DNA of 43,309 nucleotides from Bacteroidia bacterium (GCA_039924845.1 JBDTAC010000057.1:1-43309); one strand, 5' to 3'; positions 33,912-41,868 are shown, numbered from the stretch's first letter. Notes: a model not told the origin generated them from the letters alone. Numbers and translations: made by a program.

Positions 33912-34138
33912 ACAAATATCAAGAGGCGCAATTAATCCATTTTTTAAAAAGAATTTCCTTTCTTTTTTCAAGACAAAAAAAGGAAAGTAAATTAACAGCT
34001 TCAAAAAAATAATTTTTGAGCGGCAATTTTCTTTATTCATCGAAAGATGAAAAAAAGAACGTCAAAAATTTCGTATTTTCATCGAAATACTTAACTTCGC
34101 AGCCGATTTTAAAAACGATACGAAAAAAAAACACGTTA

Positions 34139-35278
34139 ATGGCATCTAAAATCAACTCTTTTAAGCATTTATGTATTGCGATTATCGCGGTAACGCTTGT
34201 ATTTGCGAACGCAAATACATCTTTCGCTGCTGTTTCAGCAAAGGATTCTATCGCAAAAGCAAGTCCTGAAAAGCCCGCATTTAACGCGTCCGAATTTATT
34301 ATGGGACACGTAAAAGACAATCACGAATGGCACATTGCTGGTGACATCGCGATTCCGCTTCCTGTAATTTTGTACAGTCCTGCAGGTTTGGATATTTTTC
34401 TATCGAGCAAATTGGGCGAAGGCAAAATTTACAAAGGCAAACAAAATTACAAACTAGAAGGTTCTAAAATTGTAGTTATAAATGATGCAGGAACCTTTGA
34501 TGCTGCTGCTACAAATAAACTTTTCGATATTTCGGTTACCAAAAATGTAGTGGCACTTTTTATCAGTCTCTTTTTAATTTTGTGGGTGTTTATTTCAGTC
34601 GCCAACTCGTATGTCAGAAATAAAGGGAAAGCGCCGAAAGGCTTACAATCCTTCATCGAGCCATTGGTTATTTTTGTGCGTGACGATATTGCTAAAACAG
34701 CGATCGGAGAAAAAAAACACGAAAAATATTTACCTTACATCTTAACCGTTTTCTTTTTCATCTGGATAAATAATTTGATCGGAATGATTCCTGTTTTTCC
34801 GGGCGGAGCCAACCTTACCGGAAACATTGCCATTACTTTTACCTTGGCAATTTTAACGCTTATTATCACACTTGCCAGCAGTAAAAAACATTATTGGCAT
34901 CATATTTTTGCGATGCCGGGTGTTCCGGTTTGGGTATTAATTATTTTAACGCCAATTGAAATCGTTGGTATTTTCCTAAAACCTTTTGTATTGATGATTC
35001 GACTTTTCGCAAATATTTTAGCGGGACACATTGTGGCGATGTCGTTTTTCTGTTTGATATTTATTTTCGCAAATCTGTATCACAGTACGGGTGCTGGTTA
35101 TGGCGTTTCGGTTGTTTCTATTTTATTTACCGTTTTCATGTCGTTTTTAGATTTATTGGAAGGCTTTATTCAAGCCTACGTGTTCGCCTTGCTTACTGCG
35201 ATGTATATCGGAATGGCATTGCAAGAAGATCATCACCACGAAGAAGAATTTTACGAAATGGAAAAAGTAATTGCCTAA
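34139..35278 (+). CDS. atpB: F0F1 ATP synthase subunit a
   Basis: ATG 34139 gives 379 residues. An upstream TTG frame adds 41 residues of non-membrane, Lys-rich sequence and is rejected. The protein has a cleavable-looking N-terminal signal (MASKINSFKHL to NTSFA) and an extra periplasmic domain (about 30-130), both usual in Bacteroidota subunit a. Five or six membrane helices follow. The essential proton-path Arg is Arg288 in MIRLFANILAGH. In the 227-bp gap upstream lie a copy of the AT palindrome (33999-34018) and a small TTCATC-GAAA-GATGAA hairpin (34036-34051). It opens the atpBEFHAG series. Confidence 0.94.
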   Translation: MASKINSFKHLCIAIIAVTLVFANANTSFAAVSAKDSIAKASPEKPAFNASEFIMGHVKDNHEWHIAGDIAIPLPVILYSPAGLDIFLSSKLGEGKIYKGKQNYKLEGSKIVVINDAGTFDAAATNKLFDISVTKNVVALFISLFLILWVFISVANSYVRNKGKAPKGLQSFIEPLVIFVRDDIAKTAIGEKKHEKYLPYILTVFFFIWINNLIGMIPVFPGGANLTGNIAITFTLAILTLIITLASSKKHYWHHIFAMPGVPVWVLIILTPIEIVGIFLKPFVLMIRLFANILAGHIVAMSFFCLIFIFANLYHSTGAGYGVSVVSILFTVFMSFLDLLEGFIQAYVFALLTAMYIGMALQEDHHHEEEFYEMEKVIA

Positions 35279-35315
35279 AAAAGAATTTTTGTTTAACCCT
35301 TAATAATTAAATTTT

Positions 35316-35570
35316 ATGATGTCATCAATTTTATTAGACGCAATCCCGGGAATCGGAATTGGTTACGGTATCGCTGCACTTGGAGCAGGATTTGCTGCAC
35401 TTGGAGCAGGTGTTGGTATCGGTCGTATCGGTGGAGACGCTGTTCAGGCAATTGCCCGTCAGCCGGAAGCTATCAACGACATTCGTACCAATATGATTTT
35501 GACGGCAGCACTTGTTGAAGGTGTTGCTTTCTTCGCGATTGTAATGAGTTTGCTCGTTATTTTAAAATAA
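35316..35570 (+). CDS. atpE: F0F1 ATP synthase subunit c
   Basis: This 84-residue, two-helix hairpin protein has a Gly/Ala-rich first helix (GYGIAALGAGFAALGAGVGIGRIG) and the polar loop ARQPE. The proton-binding Glu68 lies in ALVEGVAFFAIV. The residues around Glu68 do not show the Gln/Ser/Thr sodium signature, so proton coupling is expected. A second ATG follows at once and may be the true start. A strong hairpin lies 13 bp after the stop. Confidence 0.95.
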   Translation: MMSSILLDAIPGIGIGYGIAALGAGFAALGAGVGIGRIGGDAVQAIARQPEAINDIRTNMILTAALVEGVAFFAIVMSLLVILK

Positions 35571-35582
35571 CAAGCGATCGAA

Positions 35583-35619
35583 AAAACCTGCTTTCAACGG
35601 TTGGTTGAAAGCAGGTTTT
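35583..35619 (+). terminator. Hairpin inside the atp operon (between atpE and atpF)
   Basis: AAAACCTGCTTTCAA (35583-35597), loop CGGTTGG, then the exact complement (35605-35619) ending in TTTT and soon more T. The 15-bp perfect stem has the form of a rho-independent terminator. Because atpF follows 36 bp later in the same direction, partial termination or mRNA end protection is more likely than a full stop. Confidence 0.75.
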
Positions 35620-35654
35620 AATTAAAATTTTTTAGGAACCAAAAAACAAAACAA

Positions 35655-36149
35655 ATGGAATTAGTACAACCCGCATTCGGTCTCATCTTTTGGATGTTAC
35701 TTTCGTTTCTAATCGTAGTTTTTTTATTGAAAAAATTCGCGTGGAAACCAATTTTGACCATGATTAAAGAACGCGAAACGTTTATTGAAAACGCGTTAAG
35801 TTCTGCCGAAAAAGCCAAACAAGAAATGGCTTCTTTGCAAGCGAGTAACGAAAAAATACTACAACAAGCACGTTTGGAACGCGATCAATTATTAAAAGAA
35901 GCGCGCGAAGTAAAAGAATCCATTATTGCTGAAGCAAAAATGAAAGCCGTAAAAGAAGGAGATAAAATGATTGCTTCTGCGCGCGAAAATATCAACAACG
36001 AAAAAATGGCTGCCATTGCTGAGTTGAAAAATCAAGTAGCGATGTTATCGATGGAAATTGCCGAGAAAATTATCAAAACCGAATTGTCATCCGACGAAAA
36101 ACAAAAAGCATTGATAAAAAATATGCTTCAAGATGTTAATTTGAATTAA
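35655..36149 (+). CDS. atpF: F0F1 ATP synthase subunit b
   Basis: This 164-residue protein has one N-terminal membrane helix (about 7-27, FGLIFWMLLSFLIVVFLLKKF) followed by FAWKPI, typical of subunit b. A long charged coiled coil follows (about 35-145) that forms the peripheral stalk. Length is normal. It ends 1 nt before atpH, so these two are coupled. Confidence 0.94.
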   Translation: MELVQPAFGLIFWMLLSFLIVVFLLKKFAWKPILTMIKERETFIENALSSAEKAKQEMASLQASNEKILQQARLERDQLLKEAREVKESIIAEAKMKAVKEGDKMIASARENINNEKMAAIAELKNQVAMLSMEIAEKIIKTELSSDEKQKALIKNMLQDVNLN

Positions 36150-36150
36150 T

Positions 36151-36699
36151 ATGAATCAAACCAGAGTCGCTGTACGTTACGCCAAAGCATTGTTGGATCA
36201 AGCACTTGAAAAAAGCTTGATAGAAGTTGTGTTTGCCGATATGACTTCCCTGCTTAGTATATGCCACAGCAACAAAGATTTTTCGCTTTTTCTGCAAAGT
36301 CCGATTATTAAAACCGAGAAAAAAGTAAGTGTGTTGAAAGAAATTTTTTCTTCTAAAATAAATGCGCTTTCTCTCGATTTTTTACTACTCATCGTAACTA
36401 AAAAAAGAGAAAACGCGATGGAAAATATTGCGGAAGAATTCATCAATCAATATAAAAAATACAAAAAAATAATTACAGCGGTAGTTACTTCTTCCGTAGG
36501 ATTAGATGCCAATTTGAGGAAAGAAGTGATTGAAATAGTGAAAAAAGGAAGTGCTTCCGAAGTAGAATTAATTGAAAAAGTAAATCCAGATTTAATTGGC
36601 GGGTTTATTTTACGCATCGGCGATAAGCAAGTAGACACAAGCATTCTACGTCAATTAAAAAAATTGAACAGAACATTTAAAGAAAATTCATTGCAGTAA
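36151..36699 (+). CDS. atpH: F0F1 ATP synthase subunit delta
   Basis: This 182-residue protein starts MNQTRVAVRYAKALLDQALE, the OSCP/delta signature, with an N-terminal helical domain. It ends with the conserved VNPDLIGGFILRIGDKQVDTSILRQL. It joins the top of F1 to the b stalk. It lies 1 nt after atpF and 55 bp before atpA. A copy of the AT palindrome begins at its stop codon. Confidence 0.93.
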   Translation: MNQTRVAVRYAKALLDQALEKSLIEVVFADMTSLLSICHSNKDFSLFLQSPIIKTEKKVSVLKEIFSSKINALSLDFLLLIVTKKRENAMENIAEEFINQYKKYKKIITAVVTSSVGLDANLRKEVIEIVKKGSASEVELIEKVNPDLIGGFILRIGDKQVDTSILRQLKKLNRTFKENSLQ

Positions 36700-36754
36700 A
36701 AAAATAATTTTTCGAACGCATAAAAACGATTTGTAATTTTTAATAAATAGCACA

Positions 36755-38335
36755 ATGGCAGAAGTTAAACCAGCAGAAGTATCTGCAATATTAAGACAAC
36801 AATTAGCCGGTTTCAAATCCGAAGCGGAATTGGAAGAAGTGGGAACGATTTTACAAGTGGGTGATGGAATTGCTCGTATTTACGGACTTTCAAAAGTAGA
36901 ATCTGGAGAGTTGGTGGAATTTGAAAACGGCTTAAAAGGCATCGTTCTCAACTTGGAAGAAGACAACGTAGGTGTGGTTTTATTGGGATCTACCAACGAG
37001 TTGAAAGAAGGAGATGTTGCAAAACGTACTGGAAAAATTGCTTCTATCCGCGTAGGCGAAGGAATGTTGGGCCGCGTTGTAGATACACTCGGAAACGCAA
37101 TTGACGGAAAAGGCGCTATTGGCGGAACTTTATACGAAATGCCGCTCGAAAGAAAAGCTCCCGGAGTAATTTATCGTCAGCCAGTAAATGAGCCACTTCA
37201 AACTGGTATCAAAGCGATTGACGCAATGATTCCGATTGGAAGAGGACAACGCGAATTGATTATTGGTGATCGTCAAACAGGAAAAACAGCCGTTGCGATT
37301 GATACCATCATCAACCAAAAAGAATTTTACGAAGCAGGAAATCCTGTTTATTGTATTTATGTAGCCATCGGACAAAAAGGTTCGACAGTTGCAAATATTT
37401 TAAGAACATTAGAAGAAAACGGAGCAATGCCTTATACCGTAATTGTTTCTGCAACGGCTTCTGATCCTGCTGCAATGCAGTTTTATGCTCCTTTCGCAGG
37501 TGCATCTATCGGAGAATTTTTTAGAGATTCTGGTCGCCCAGCATTAATTGTGTACGATGATTTATCGAAACAAGCTGTTGCGTATCGCGAAGTTTCTTTA
37601 TTATTGAGAAGACCGCCGGGACGCGAAGCATATCCTGGAGATGTATTTTATTTGCACAGCAGATTGTTAGAAAGAGCGGCAAAAATAAATGCCTCTGACG
37701 AAATCGCTAAAAACATGAACGATTTACCAGATTCTTTGAAAGGAATTGTAAAAGGTGGCGGTTCATTAACAGCATTGCCAATCATCGAAACACAAGCTGG
37801 AGACGTTTCTGCATACATTCCGACTAACGTAATTTCTATTACTGACGGACAAATATTTTTGGAATCGAATTTATTCAACTCTGGTGTGCGCCCTGCTATT
37901 AACGTGGGTATTTCCGTATCTCGCGTAGGAGGAAATGCACAAATTAAATCCATGAAAAAAATTGCGGGAACATTAAAATTAGATCAAGCGCAATACCGCG
38001 AATTGGAAGCGTTTGCTAAATTCGGTTCTGATTTAGATGCCGCTACAAAATCGGTATTGGACAAAGGATCGAGAAACGTGGAAATCCTTAAACAAGGACA
38101 ATTTTCTCCGGTAACGGTAGAAAAACAAGTAGCGATTTTATTTTGCGGAACAAAAGGTTTATTGAGAGATGTGCCTGTAAATAAAGTGCGCGAATTTGAA
38201 GCAGAGTTTGTGAATTTCTTGGAAGTAAAACACAAAAATGTATTGAACGATTTAAAAGCTGGAAAATTAACAGACGAAGTAACAAAAACGCTTGAATCAG
38301 TTGCGAAAGATTTAACAGCGAAATATAAAAAATAA
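36755..38335 (+). CDS. atpA: F0F1 ATP synthase subunit alpha
   Basis: This 526-residue protein has an N-terminal barrel, then the nucleotide-binding domain with Walker A GDRQTGKT at 171-178. It also shows the [45 protein letters not shown] segment with alpha-subunit signature residues, and a C-terminal helical domain. All motifs are intact and length is normal. Its stop codon touches the left repeat of the inserted four-helix-bundle element. The beta and epsilon genes (atpD, atpC) do not follow, matching the split arrangement known in Bacteroidota. Confidence 0.96.
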   Translation: MAEVKPAEVSAILRQQLAGFKSEAELEEVGTILQVGDGIARIYGLSKVESGELVEFENGLKGIVLNLEEDNVGVVLLGSTNELKEGDVAKRTGKIASIRVGEGMLGRVVDTLGNAIDGKGAIGGTLYEMPLERKAPGVIYRQPVNEPLQTGIKAIDAMIPIGRGQRELIIGDRQTGKTAVAIDTIINQKEFYEAGNPVYCIYVAIGQKGSTVANILRTLEENGAMPYTVIVSATASDPAAMQFYAPFAGASIGEFFRDSGRPALIVYDDLSKQAVAYREVSLLLRRPPGREAYPGDVFYLHSRLLERAAKINASDEIAKNMNDLPDSLKGIVKGGGSLTALPIIETQAGDVSAYIPTNVISITDGQIFLESNLFNSGVRPAINVGISVSRVGGNAQIKSMKKIAGTLKLDQAQYRELEAFAKFGSDLDAATKSVLDKGSRNVEILKQGQFSPVTVEKQVAILFCGTKGLLRDVPVNKVREFEAEFVNFLEVKHKNVLNDLKAGKLTDEVTKTLESVAKDLTAKYKK

Positions 38336-38765
38336 ATTAAGAATTAAGAATGCAGTATTCAGAATTTAGGTAAAATGACTAAAACGAGCAATCCAATTGT
38401 AGATAAAACATTTGAATTTGCTGGAAACATTTTAGACTTAAATTCGAGATTAATGGAACAAAAACAGTATGTACTTGCGAAACAAGTTGCAAGAAGCGGA
38501 ACATCAATTGGAGCTAATGTAAGAGAATCTCAACGAGCCGTAAGTAAGGCGGATTTTATAAATAAATTGGGTATTGCATTAAAAGAGGCGGACGAAACAC
38601 AATATTGGTTGGAGTTAATTGAAAAAAAGATTTTTAAAATAGACAGTAAATTAAAAATAGAATTAAACGAAATTATAAGTCTTTTAGTGGCAATTATTAA
38701 TAGTAGCAAAAAAAATTTAAAGCAGCCTTTTTGAATTCTGAATTCTTAACTCTGCATTCTTAATT
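38335..38765 (+). mobile_element. IVS-like element: inverted repeats around a four-helix-bundle gene
   Basis: The left arm has AATTAAGAATGCAG (38342-38355) and ATTCAGAATT (38357-38366). The right arm has their complements CTGCATTCTTAATT (38752-38765) and AATTCTGAAT (38734-38743), with a short unpaired stretch on the right only. The arms therefore total 24 bp. They lie exactly at the junctions with atpA (stop) and atpG (10 bp before ATG), and the right arm starts at the internal gene's TGA. This resembles the intervening sequences known from 23S rRNA genes, which carry S23-type genes between pairing arms. Calling it mobile is inference. Confidence 0.6.
38375..38734 (+). CDS. Four-helix-bundle protein (S23/IVP family)
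   Basis: This 119-residue all-helical protein has the family features DKTFEFAGNILDLN, ARQ-like VARSGTSIGANVRESQRAVSKADFINKLGIALKEADETQYWLELI and a Lys-rich end. This is the family first described as the 23S rRNA intervening-sequence protein. Members bind nucleic acid and also serve as accessory proteins in diversity-generating retroelements. It is inserted between atpA and atpG and flanked by inverted repeats. No reverse transcriptase is near, so a retroelement is not supported. Confidence 0.88.
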   Translation: MTKTSNPIVDKTFEFAGNILDLNSRLMEQKQYVLAKQVARSGTSIGANVRESQRAVSKADFINKLGIALKEADETQYWLELIEKKIFKIDSKLKIELNEIISLLVAIINSSKKNLKQPF

Positions 38766-38775
38766 AAATATAGAG

Positions 38776-39666
38776 ATGGCAAATTTAAAAGAAGTACGTA
38801 ACCGGATAACCTCGGTTTCATCTACGCAGCAAATTACCAGCGCCATGAAAATGGTGTCTGCCGCTAAGTTGAGAAGAGCACAAGATGCCATTGTGCAAAT
38901 GCGTCCGTATGCAGATAAATTACGCGAAATTTTAGAAAATTTAAGTTCCAGTTTAGGAAGTTCTGATAGTTCTTTTTCTAAAAAAAGAGACGTAAAAAAA
39001 GTACTTTTAATCGTTGTTACATCCAATCGCGGATTGTGCGGAGCCTTTAATACTAACGTTAACAAGAGAGCACAACGTTTGGCGAACAACGAATATAAAA
39101 ATCAAAAGGTAAGTGTATTGTGTGTTGGGAAAAAAGCGAATGACTTCTTCAAAAAAACAGACATTCCTATTTTCGATGGAGGATTGGCGAAAGAAATTGC
39201 TGCTATTTTTGATCACGTAAGTTTTGATCACATCGCGCCAATTGCGGAAAGTGTGATGAATGCTTTTCTATCTTCCGAATTTGACAAGGTAGAAGTGATT
39301 TACAATCAGTTTAAAAATGCGGCTGTGCAACAAACCGTTACCGAACAATTCTTGCCAGTAATTCCCACTGTGGCACATACTTCGGGCGGAAAAAAAGGAC
39401 ATACCATTGATTATATTTTTGAACCGGATAAAGAATTTATTGTGAAAGATTTAATTCCGCGCTCATTAAAAACTCAATTTTACAAAGCCATTTTAGATTC
39501 ACATGCTTCGGAACACGGAGCGCGTATGACGGCGATGCACAAGGCAACCGACAATGCAAAAGATATTTTGCGTAACCTCAAATTGAGTTATAACAAAGCT
39601 CGTCAGGCTGCCATTACCAACGAAATCCTCGAAATTGTTGGCGGAGCAGAAGCACTAAAAGGTTAA
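38776..39666 (+). CDS. atpG: F0F1 ATP synthase subunit gamma
   Basis: This 296-residue protein starts MANLKEVRNRITSVSSTQQITSAMKMVSAAKLRRAQDA and ends with the matching long C-terminal helix (RMTAMHKATDNAKDILRNLKLSYNKARQAAITNEILEIVGGAEAL). These two helices form the rotating coiled coil. The VVTSNRGLCGAFN strand of the central domain is present. It lies 10 bp after the right arm of the inserted element, whose sequence may supply or affect its translation start. Confidence 0.95.
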   Translation: MANLKEVRNRITSVSSTQQITSAMKMVSAAKLRRAQDAIVQMRPYADKLREILENLSSSLGSSDSSFSKKRDVKKVLLIVVTSNRGLCGAFNTNVNKRAQRLANNEYKNQKVSVLCVGKKANDFFKKTDIPIFDGGLAKEIAAIFDHVSFDHIAPIAESVMNAFLSSEFDKVEVIYNQFKNAAVQQTVTEQFLPVIPTVAHTSGGKKGHTIDYIFEPDKEFIVKDLIPRSLKTQFYKAILDSHASEHGARMTAMHKATDNAKDILRNLKLSYNKARQAAITNEILEIVGGAEALKG

Positions 39667-39671
39667 TCTCC

Positions 39672-39704
39672 AATTAAGAATTGAGAATGCAAAATTCAGA
39701 ATTT
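39672..39704 (+). repeat. Solitary copy of the element's left repeat after atpG
   Basis: This 33-nt stretch matches 38335-38367 at 30 of 33 positions (three substitutions, no gaps). It starts 5 bp after the atpG stop, as the first copy starts at the atpA stop. Its right half (TCAGAAT, 39696-39702) can pair with ATTCTGA (39708-39714). No gene accompanies it. It may be a scar, a gene-less derivative, or an atp-operon end stem. Confidence 0.7.
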
Positions 39705-39790
39705 ATTATTCTGAGTGAAAAACACGTTTGAAAAATTATTTTTTCGAGCGCATAAAAAATCGCACCTTTGGTTTATAAAAAAATAAAATA

Positions 39791-39969
39791 ATGAATATCC
39801 TCATAGGCACTAAGCTGTCGCGATACTTGTGTGGCAGGGCTTAGTGTCCGAGTTTCTTGTAAGCTGTGCTTACAACACCAAAAAACTAAACGTGCCTATG
39901 GTTCAGGTGAACGTGTCATACGATGAGCTAAACGTGCCTATGGTTTAGGTAAACGTGTCTTATGATGAA
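39791..39969. other. Structured gene-free region between atpG and the antiporter gene
   Basis: Within the 478-bp gap between atpG and the antiporter gene lie three inverted repeats. CACTAAGC (39808-39815) pairs with GCTTAGTG (39839-39846). TTGTAAGC (39857-39864) pairs with GCTTACAA (39868-39875) over a 3-nt loop. CATAGGCAC (39802-39810) pairs with GTGCCTATG at 39892-39900 or 39934-39942. The first and third pairings share three bases and exclude each other. A frame from 39814 reads 44 codons before TAG, with a peptide-level repeat. No start codon or family supports a gene. Confidence 0.5.
39886..39969. repeat. Tandem 42-bp direct repeat
   Basis: Two adjacent 42-bp units (39886-39927 and 39928-39969), each starting CTAAACGTGCCTATGGTT, match at 37 of 42 positions. 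The period is a multiple of three. In one frame both encode NVPMV-x-VNVSYDEL, but a TAG interrupts the second. It may be a decayed gene end or a non-coding repeat. Confidence 0.75.
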
Positions 39970-40010
39970 TTGATTATTTAGGTTATTTTCTTACGTTCTT
40001 TTGACTTGAA

Positions 40011-40056
40011 AGAAAGAAAAAGAGAAAAGCAGAATTGAAAAATTATTTTTTGGAAG
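40011..40056 (+). repeat. Dispersed repeat, copy A (before the antiporter gene)
   Basis: AGAAAGAAAA-x-GAGAAAAGCAGAATTG-x-AAAATTATTTTTT-x-GAAGAC: nearly identical to 41472-41518. The second half is the recurrent AT palindrome. It is 89 bp upstream of the antiporter start. Confidence 0.65.
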
Positions 40057-40144
40057 ACCCTTTTTGATGCGGAATAACTCTATCTTTCATTTTTATTTCA
40101 ATAAAGTAAAATAGCATATTGTATTTTTTAAATAAAAGCATTCT

Positions 40145-41383
40145 ATGAAAGATCCTTATGTAATAATTATATTATCAAGCTTGTTGATTGTATTTTCTTA
40201 CCTTTTTACGCAAATTTCTAAATCCACTAAAATTCCATCTGTACTGTTTTTAATTGGTACCGGAATCGCCTTACAATTTGGTTTAAAATACTTCGGAATT
40301 ACCGTACCCGACTCAAGTACAATCCTCAGTTTATTAGGCATTATTGGTTTAATGATGCTTGTTTTAGAAGGAGCTTTAGACATTAAAATCCACCGAAATA
40401 AAATACGCACCATTTTGGCTGCATTTGCTACTTCCGTGCTTATTTTGGCAATAACCAACTCGTTAATTGCTTGCATTATTTATTATTCTCAACCCGTAAA
40501 TTTGATCAACTCCTTTTTATATGCCATTCCGCTTTCTGTGGTAAGCAGCGCAATTGTTATTCCGAGTGTTCATACATTAATTCCTGCAAAAAAGGAATTC
40601 ATGGTTTTGGAAGCAACTCTGTCTGATATTTTTGGTATTATGCTTTTTTCTTTCTGGATTAAAGAACCAAATGCGGGTCAAACGTATGTTCAAGCAATAT
40701 CATGGAATATTTTTATTTCTATTACTGTTTCGATACTACTCAGTTATTTATTAGTATTTGTTTTTCATAAAATTAAAACCTCCGTAAAATTCTTTTTGTT
40801 CCTTGCCATTTTGGCTCTTCTGCTTTCCATCGGAGAATATTTCCACTACTCCGCTTTACTGATTATTTTAATTTTCGGATTAATACTAAACAATACACAT
40901 GCGTTTTTTAAAGGTTTTCTGAAAAAAATAATTAATCACGAAAAGGTAACAGAAATAAGAAACGAATTTGTGATGATTACCAACGAAACTTCCTTTTTAA
41001 TTAGAACTTTCTTTTTCGTAGTTTTTGGATTGACAATGAATTTAGAAGGATTGCTAAACCAAAAAATAATTATTATCTCGATATTGGTAATGGTGGTAAT
41101 TTATCTTGCGAGAGCACTAAATTTAAAAGTATTTATAAAAAGTACCATTTTTCCTCAAATGTTGATTGCTCCCAGAGGTTTAGTTACCATACTTTTATTT
41201 CAACAAATTATTGATCATTATGGAATAATCCCATTTAATAAAGCCATTTTGTCTTGGGTAATTATAGGCACTAACATAATTATGATGTTTGGTTTAATTT
41301 TCAGCGGAAGTTCCGAAGATGATATTTTAAGAATTAATAGTGACGATGCTTCCGCTTCAACCAAATTAGATTATGAAAATTAA
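40145..41383 (+). CDS. Cation:proton antiporter, CPA family
   Basis: This 412-residue protein has about twelve membrane helices. It shows FLIGTGIALQFGLKYFG, LLGIIGLMMLVLEGALDIKIH, SSAIVIPSVHTLIP, VLEATLSDIFGIMLFSF and APRGLVTILLFQQII, all in the order of CPA1/KefB-like Na+(K+)/H+ exchangers. The usual Asn-Asp or Asp-Asp pair of helix 5 appears here as Ser-Asp (TLSDIFG), so the ion stoichiometry is uncertain. No regulatory RCK domain is attached. It stands alone, with near-identical dispersed repeats on both sides. Confidence 0.85.
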   Translation: MKDPYVIIILSSLLIVFSYLFTQISKSTKIPSVLFLIGTGIALQFGLKYFGITVPDSSTILSLLGIIGLMMLVLEGALDIKIHRNKIRTILAAFATSVLILAITNSLIACIIYYSQPVNLINSFLYAIPLSVVSSAIVIPSVHTLIPAKKEFMVLEATLSDIFGIMLFSFWIKEPNAGQTYVQAISWNIFISITVSILLSYLLVFVFHKIKTSVKFFLFLAILALLLSIGEYFHYSALLIILIFGLILNNTHAFFKGFLKKIINHEKVTEIRNEFVMITNETSFLIRTFFFVVFGLTMNLEGLLNQKIIIISILVMVVIYLARALNLKVFIKSTIFPQMLIAPRGLVTILLFQQIIDHYGIIPFNKAILSWVIIGTNIIMMFGLIFSGSSEDDILRINSDDASASTKLDYEN

Positions 41384-41471
41384 TTTTTCAAATATCTTTC
41401 AGGAAGCTAAAATGAAATAAGAAATCAAAGCCTTGAATTTTTCTTTATTTCTTTCCTTTGTTTCAAGACAA

Positions 41472-41518
41472 AAGAAAGAAAAGGAGAAAAGCAGAATTGG
41501 AAAATTATTTTTTCGAAG
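41472..41518 (+). repeat. Dispersed repeat, copy B (after the antiporter gene)
   Basis: Second copy of the 40011-40056 repeat, in the same orientation, in the 258 bp between the antiporter gene and tRNA-Gln. Upstream of it CTTTCCTTTG...CAAAAGAAAG forms an imperfect hairpin, which is also seen in a related form near 33950-33985. No gene is seen in this gap. Confidence 0.65.
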
Positions 41519-41597
41519 ACGTTTTTGGATGCGTAAAATATGCTTTCAAAAAATTAATTTTTCAAACACCTTTTTTTCGGAAACATTTTTTCAATAA

Positions 41598-41634
41598 AAA
41601 AATCCTTGTAAATAATTTATTTACAAGGATTTTT
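41598..41634. terminator. Bidirectional terminator at tRNA-Gln
   Basis: AAAAATCCTTGTAAA and its exact complement surround TAATTTA, a 15-bp perfect stem with A and T tracts on each side. It lies 7 nt beyond the tRNA-Gln 3' end on the minus strand and also faces transcripts from the antiporter gene. Confidence 0.85.
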
Positions 41635-41641
41635 GTTGAAG

Positions 41642-41714
41642 TTGTCCGACCAGGGCTCGAACCTGGACTCTTTTGAATCAAAATCAAATGTGTTGCCAGT
41701 TACACCATCGGACA
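41642..41714 (-). tRNA. tRNA-Gln(TTG)
   Basis: The minus strand folds as a cloverleaf: acceptor TGTCCGA/TCGGACA (U1-A72, typical of bacterial tRNA-Gln), D arm GTGT, anticodon stem TTTGA/TCAAA around TTTTGAT (anticodon TTG), and T arm CCAGG-TTCGAGC-CCTGG, with discriminator A. CCA is not encoded. Confidence 0.95.
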
Positions 41715-41736
41715 ATCTTTTTTTGAAAAGAGGCTG

Positions 41737-41767
41737 CAAAATTAGAAATAAAATTTTATCAGCCAAA
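41737..41767 (-). promoter_or_regulatory. Promoter of tRNA-Gln
   Basis: On the minus strand TTTG (41764-41767), 19 bp, then TAATTTTG (41737-41744): a full Bacteroidota promoter. The IS left end lies 57 bp upstream of the TTTG and leaves it intact. Confidence 0.75.
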
Positions 41768-41824
41768 TTTAATATGGATGTCAAAAGCATTAAAACAGCA
41801 TTAAAAGTGAAAAGGAACAAAATA

Positions 41825-41849
41825 GGGGAATGTAAAACAAAGTGTGTCA
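41825..41849 (+). repeat. IS left terminal inverted repeat
   Basis: TGTAAAACAAAGTGTGTCA with a G-rich outer end. It pairs with the right end at 43286-43309, with two mismatches over the inner 20 bp and a one-base length difference at the outer end. Confidence 0.8.
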
Positions 41850-41860
41850 GATTGTTTTTT

Positions 41861-41868
41861 TATATTTG
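41861..41868 (+). promoter_or_regulatory. -7 element (TATATTTG) for the RNA inside the IS
   Basis: Exact TAnnTTTG match just inside the IS left repeat. The implied start is near 41875, at the first stem of the RNA candidate. No clear TTTG lies 17-19 bp upstream; part of that region is the terminal repeat. Confidence 0.45.

Noticed and set aside
38335-39704. CRISPR array or diversity-generating retroelement around the four-helix-bundle gene
   Set aside because: Only three repeat arms, two of them inverted, with genes and not spacers between them. No Cas gene, reverse transcriptase, template or variable repeat is present.
39791-39844. Short ATG frame (MNILIGTKLSRYLCGRA) at the start of the structured gap
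   Set aside because: Only 17 codons, no family and no convincing promoter; the inverted repeats explain the sequence better.
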